This document shows positions 22,434 through 23,829 of a DNA stretch of 23,829 bases, piece by piece. This stretch comes from a virus. The translations under genes were made by a program, and so were the position numbers. Every line of letters starts with the position of its first letter. Positions within the stretch are counted from its first letter, which is position 1. The notes below the pieces were generated by a model. The model searched no databases and was not told the DNA's origin. It saw only the letters and a program-made list of their open reading frames with translations. The DNA lies in IMG/VR virus record IMGVR_UViG_3300030110_004140, positions 1 through 23,829 of that record; one strand, 5' to 3'.

Positions 22434-22757
22434 ATGAAGTTTATTTTCGCATTTGTTGCTACACTTTTTCTTGCTGCTCCCGCATGGGCAGTAGATGTAA
22501 CGATGGGTTCAAATGGAAGTTTAGTTTTTGAACCTTCAGAGGTTACTATCTCTGCAGGAGAAACAGTTCATTTTGAAAATAACATGCTACCCCCACATAA
22601 TATTATTGTGGAAGGTCGTCCAGATCTATCCAGAGAATCATTGATGTTCTCACCTGGTGAATCACAAGACATCAAATTTGTTGATGCTGGTGATTACACT
22701 TATTGGTGTGGTCCACACAAAGGGGCAGGTATGATTGGTACAGTACATGTAGAATGA
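22434..22757 (+). CDS. petE: Plastocyanin
   Basis: 107 residues starting at ATG 22434, chosen because it places a standard signal peptide at the N-terminus (KFIFAFVATLFLAAPAWA, cleavage after Ala19); an in-frame ATG at 22404 lies right against the terminator tail and would spoil the signal. The mature protein of about 88 residues has type I copper ligands His55 (PPHNIIVEG), Cys92, His95 and Met100 (WCGPHKGAGMIG). It carries electrons from cytochrome b6f to photosystem I in the thylakoid lumen. It is shorter than host plastocyanin. No clear Shine-Dalgarno is present. It is preceded by terminator and promoter, suggesting a separate transcription unit. Confidence 0.95.
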   Translation: MKFIFAFVATLFLAAPAWAVDVTMGSNGSLVFEPSEVTISAGETVHFENNMLPPHNIIVEGRPDLSRESLMFSPGESQDIKFVDAGDYTYWCGPHKGAGMIGTVHVE

Positions 22758-22766
22758 GGAGGATAT

Positions 22767-22907
22767 ATGGTACGCTGGTTGAATAAATTAAAAGAATGGG
22801 ATAAGAGAATGATAGTCAGATTTCAGGATAAATTTAACCTGACTGATTATCAAATGCTTTGTCTTGCATTTGCAAAAGGATTCATTATTGGAGCAATTCT
22901 ATTATGA
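22767..22907 (+). CDS. Small hypothetical protein with C-terminal membrane helix
   Basis: 46 residues from ATG 22767, preceded by GAGGAGG (22756-22762), a strong Shine-Dalgarno that overlaps the petE stop. The N-terminal half is basic and amphipathic (RWLNKLKEWDKRMIVRFQDK), and the end is hydrophobic (AFAKGFIIGAILL), suggesting a tail anchor. The stop overlaps the next ATG by four bases (ATGA). No family is recognised. The strong ribosome-binding site supports it as a genuine gene. Confidence 0.65.
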   Translation: MVRWLNKLKEWDKRMIVRFQDKFNLTDYQMLCLAFAKGFIIGAILL

Positions 22908-23110
22908 GAAGAGAAATGTTGGATGCTCTCAAGGCACTTGCCATTGGGAACATTAAAAAATCAAAAATGAACATTGAAGTTTATCTTTCCAATCCTGTTG
23001 GTATTGGTGAACATCCCGATGTTCTTGGTGCTATTCAAGATCAAATTGATTTGATTGCAAAAGAAGAGGAGCGTTTGGAAGTCATTGAAAAATACTTTAT
23101 TGACAAATAG
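22904..23110 (+). CDS. Small conserved-type phage hypothetical protein
   Basis: 68 residues with start at ATG 22904 (ATGA overlap). An in-frame upstream start near 22859 would run over the previous gene and is unlikely. It is predicted mostly helical: MRREMLDALKALAIGNIKK at the N-terminus, a central NPVGIGEHPDVLGAIQ, and a charged C-terminal helix (KEEERLEVIEKYF). From memory, similar small proteins recur in T4-like cyanophages, but no function is known to me. The end overlaps a consensus promoter. Confidence 0.72.
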   Translation: MRREMLDALKALAIGNIKKSKMNIEVYLSNPVGIGEHPDVLGAIQDQIDLIAKEEERLEVIEKYFIDK

Positions 23111-23128
23111 TCAAATGTCTTATATAAT
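23100..23128 (+). promoter_or_regulatory. Perfect-consensus sigma70-type promoter
   Basis: TTGACA (23100-23105), exactly 17 bases, TATAAT (23123-23128). The -35 lies inside the end of the upstream gene, whose stop is at 23108-23110. It should drive the following small genes, including the antitoxin-like gene, and possibly the tRNAs, early in infection by host RNA polymerase. No late-type NATAAATA box overlaps it. Confidence 0.88.
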
Positions 23129-23152
23129 TCATCATATGAGGGACCAACAATC

Positions 23153-23371
23153 ATGAAACTATTAACTCTAGAAGACTATCAAAAGGCAGGTGAAACATTC
23201 TGGCCTAAGTATTGGTACGTTGCCAAAGAACTTGGTGAAGATGCAAAACCTGAAGAGATTATCAAAGTTATGGAAGCAGTTGGTGCTGTTGCATTGAAAC
23301 TTGCACTGGAAGAAAAAGACGGACCATTTGGTTTCAATAAAAAAAAGGGTGAAGATGGGGAGGAAGAATAA
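23153..23371 (+). CDS. Small hypothetical protein, acidic tail
   Basis: 72 residues. ATG 23153 has GAGGGA (23138-23143) nine bases upstream and follows the consensus promoter. Two helical segments (LTLEDYQKAGETFWPKYWY, then EEIIKVMEAVGAVALKLALE) precede a charged tail (NKKKGEDGEEE). No transmembrane span or catalytic motif is seen. Its stop overlaps the next ATG by one base (TAATG), coupling it to the Phd-like gene. It could be an interaction partner of that protein, but its sequence does not resemble a known toxin. Confidence 0.75.
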   Translation: MKLLTLEDYQKAGETFWPKYWYVAKELGEDAKPEEIIKVMEAVGAVALKLALEEKDGPFGFNKKKGEDGEEE

Positions 23372-23544
23372 TGGATGTGTTCAGTGTTGATGAAGCTCAA
23401 AAGAATTGGGACAAATTGATTGAGAGAGTTGAAAAAGGAGAACATATTGGTATTGTAAGAGAAGATGGTAAAGCAGCAGTGATGATGCCCGCAGATGATG
23501 ACCTCATACGAATATACAGGGATGCAAACAATGAGGCACAATAA
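23371..23544 (+). CDS. Phd/YefM-type antitoxin-like protein (orphan)
   Basis: 57 residues from ATG 23371 (TAATG overlap). The sequence FSVDEAQKNWDKLIERVEKG (4-23) followed by EHIGIVREDGKAAVMMPADD matches the Phd/YefM antitoxin fold: an N-terminal strand, a helix with conserved Arg/Asn-Leu positions, a second helix ending in V-x-x-G, then the strand pair around I-V-R-x-x-G-K-A-A-V-M-M-P. In that family this part dimerises and binds operator DNA, and a C-terminal tail neutralises a Doc or YoeB toxin. Here the tail is very short (about 15 residues) and no toxin gene follows; tRNA genes begin nine bases later. It may act as an anti-toxin against host systems or as a repressor. Confidence 0.8.
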   Translation: MDVFSVDEAQKNWDKLIERVEKGEHIGIVREDGKAAVMMPADDDLIRIYRDANNEAQ

Positions 23545-23553
23545 TTCATCTAC

Positions 23554-23625
23554 GGGACTATCGCATATTGGTTAATGCCCACTGCTTATAACGGTGTGAA
23601 CCGGGTTCAATTCCCGGTAGTCCTA
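23554..23625 (+). tRNA. tRNA-Ile (anticodon UAU)
   Basis: A complete cloverleaf of 72 bases. Acceptor GGGACTA/TAGTCCT (one G-U at the end), D-stem GCAT/ATGC with GG in the loop, anticodon stem CACTG/CGGTG with loop CTTATAA (anticodon TAT at 23587-23589), T-stem CCGGG/CCCGG with loop TTCAATT, discriminator A. CCA is not encoded. It would read AUA, a codon that tends to be rarer in the more GC-rich host than in an AT-rich phage. Confidence 0.92.
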
Positions 23626-23628
23626 TTT

Positions 23629-23701
23629 GCTTCCTTAGCAATCTGGTGAATGCAGCAAACTCATAATTTGCCTAAGGTGAGTTCGATCCTCACAGGAAGC
23701 A
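23629..23701 (+). tRNA. tRNA with CAU anticodon (Met or Ile2)
   Basis: A 73-base cloverleaf three bases after the first tRNA. Acceptor GCTTCCT/AGGAAGC, D-stem GCA/TGC with GG in the loop, anticodon stem GCAAA/TTTGC with loop CTCATAA (anticodon CAT at 23662-23664), variable CTAAG, T-stem GTGAG/CTCAC with loop TTCGATC, discriminator A, no encoded CCA. The anticodon could mean elongator Met, or Ile reading AUA if the C is modified to lysidine. Initiator features (unpaired first base, three G-C pairs in the anticodon stem) are absent. Confidence 0.92.
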
Positions 23702-23829
23702 TAAGACGGGGAATGAGCTCGCCCGCGACGGTGCTAACCACACTGTGATTGAGAGTTGGTTACTCTCTTGCTCCATTACAAACTGTCAGAATGTTAGGGT
23801 TTAGAAAATGCCCCATAGCAAGCATACTG
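23702..23829 (+). other. GC-rich structured region after tRNAs; tRNA-like, with possible downstream gene start
   Basis: CGGTG (23729-23733) pairs with CACTG (23741-23745) around a seven-base loop CTAACCA, then five bases, then GAGAG (23751-23755) with CTCTC (23763-23767) around the seven-base TTGGTTA. This has the geometry of an anticodon arm, variable loop and T-arm. The 5' side has only about 14 bases where a D-arm belongs, and the acceptor (GGGGAAT, 23708-23714, with TTGCTCC, 23768-23774) pairs at about five of seven positions. ATGs at 23791 and 23808 open frames that run off the window edge. Neither is distinguishable as a start. Confidence 0.3.

Noticed and set aside
1-23829. CRISPR arrays, insertion sequences, integrase or attachment sites
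   Set aside because: No regularly spaced direct repeats, transposase or recombinase motifs were seen anywhere in the window.

Overview
The window looks like part of a T4-like cyanophage (cyanomyovirus) genome, most likely one infecting marine Synechococcus. The basis is a set of phage photosynthesis genes (petF, psbA, psbD, petE), very dense packing with ATGA/TAATG stop-start overlaps, all genes on one strand, short lineage-type hypothetical genes, overlapping host-sigma-like (TTGACA/TATAAT) and T4-late-like (NATAAATA) promoter elements, and tRNA genes at the right end. No structural or replication gene is present to fix the lineage, so the assignment is an inference.

Region 1 (1-18475) is an unbroken glycan-biosynthesis island of 22 genes, most overlapping the next by 4-14 bases, with no terminator or convincing promoter seen inside. 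It encodes (i) sugar-nucleotide enzymes: two extended SDR epimerase/dehydratases, a UDP-sugar dehydrogenase, and a heptose-like activation cassette (GHMP kinase of HddA type, SIS isomerase of GmhA type, and a fused HAD phosphatase plus HxGH nucleotidyltransferase); (ii) glycosyltransferases or look-alikes: GT17, GT2, a GT92-like enzyme, GT25, a DUF5672 protein, a GT-A protein, three GT11-type fucosyltransferase homologues and two related HxR-motif proteins; (iii) tailoring enzymes: three SAM methyltransferases (one TylF/macrocin-like, two paralogous) and a 2-oxoglutarate/Fe(II) dioxygenase; and (iv) an ammonia-type NAD+ synthetase. No flippase, polymerase or other polytopic membrane protein is encoded, so the products probably modify nucleotide-linked sugars and transfer them to an existing acceptor (virion protein or host surface glycan) rather than build a capsule.

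Region 2 (18476-22757) is the photosynthesis block: ferredoxin plus a small partner gene, then psbA (D1 with Glu130) behind its own dual promoter and a highly structured leader, a UUCG-loop terminator, a small gene and psbD, then a run of tiny, mostly membrane-anchored or secreted proteins, a terminator with a promoter overlapping it, and petE (plastocyanin with signal peptide). Together these would keep photosystem II and its electron carriers supplied during infection.

Region 3 (22758-23829) holds four small genes, the last a Phd/YefM-type antitoxin-like protein with no visible toxin, a perfect-consensus sigma70-type promoter, two tRNA genes (anticodons UAU and CAU), and a GC-rich structured stretch that resembles a D-armless or decayed tRNA.
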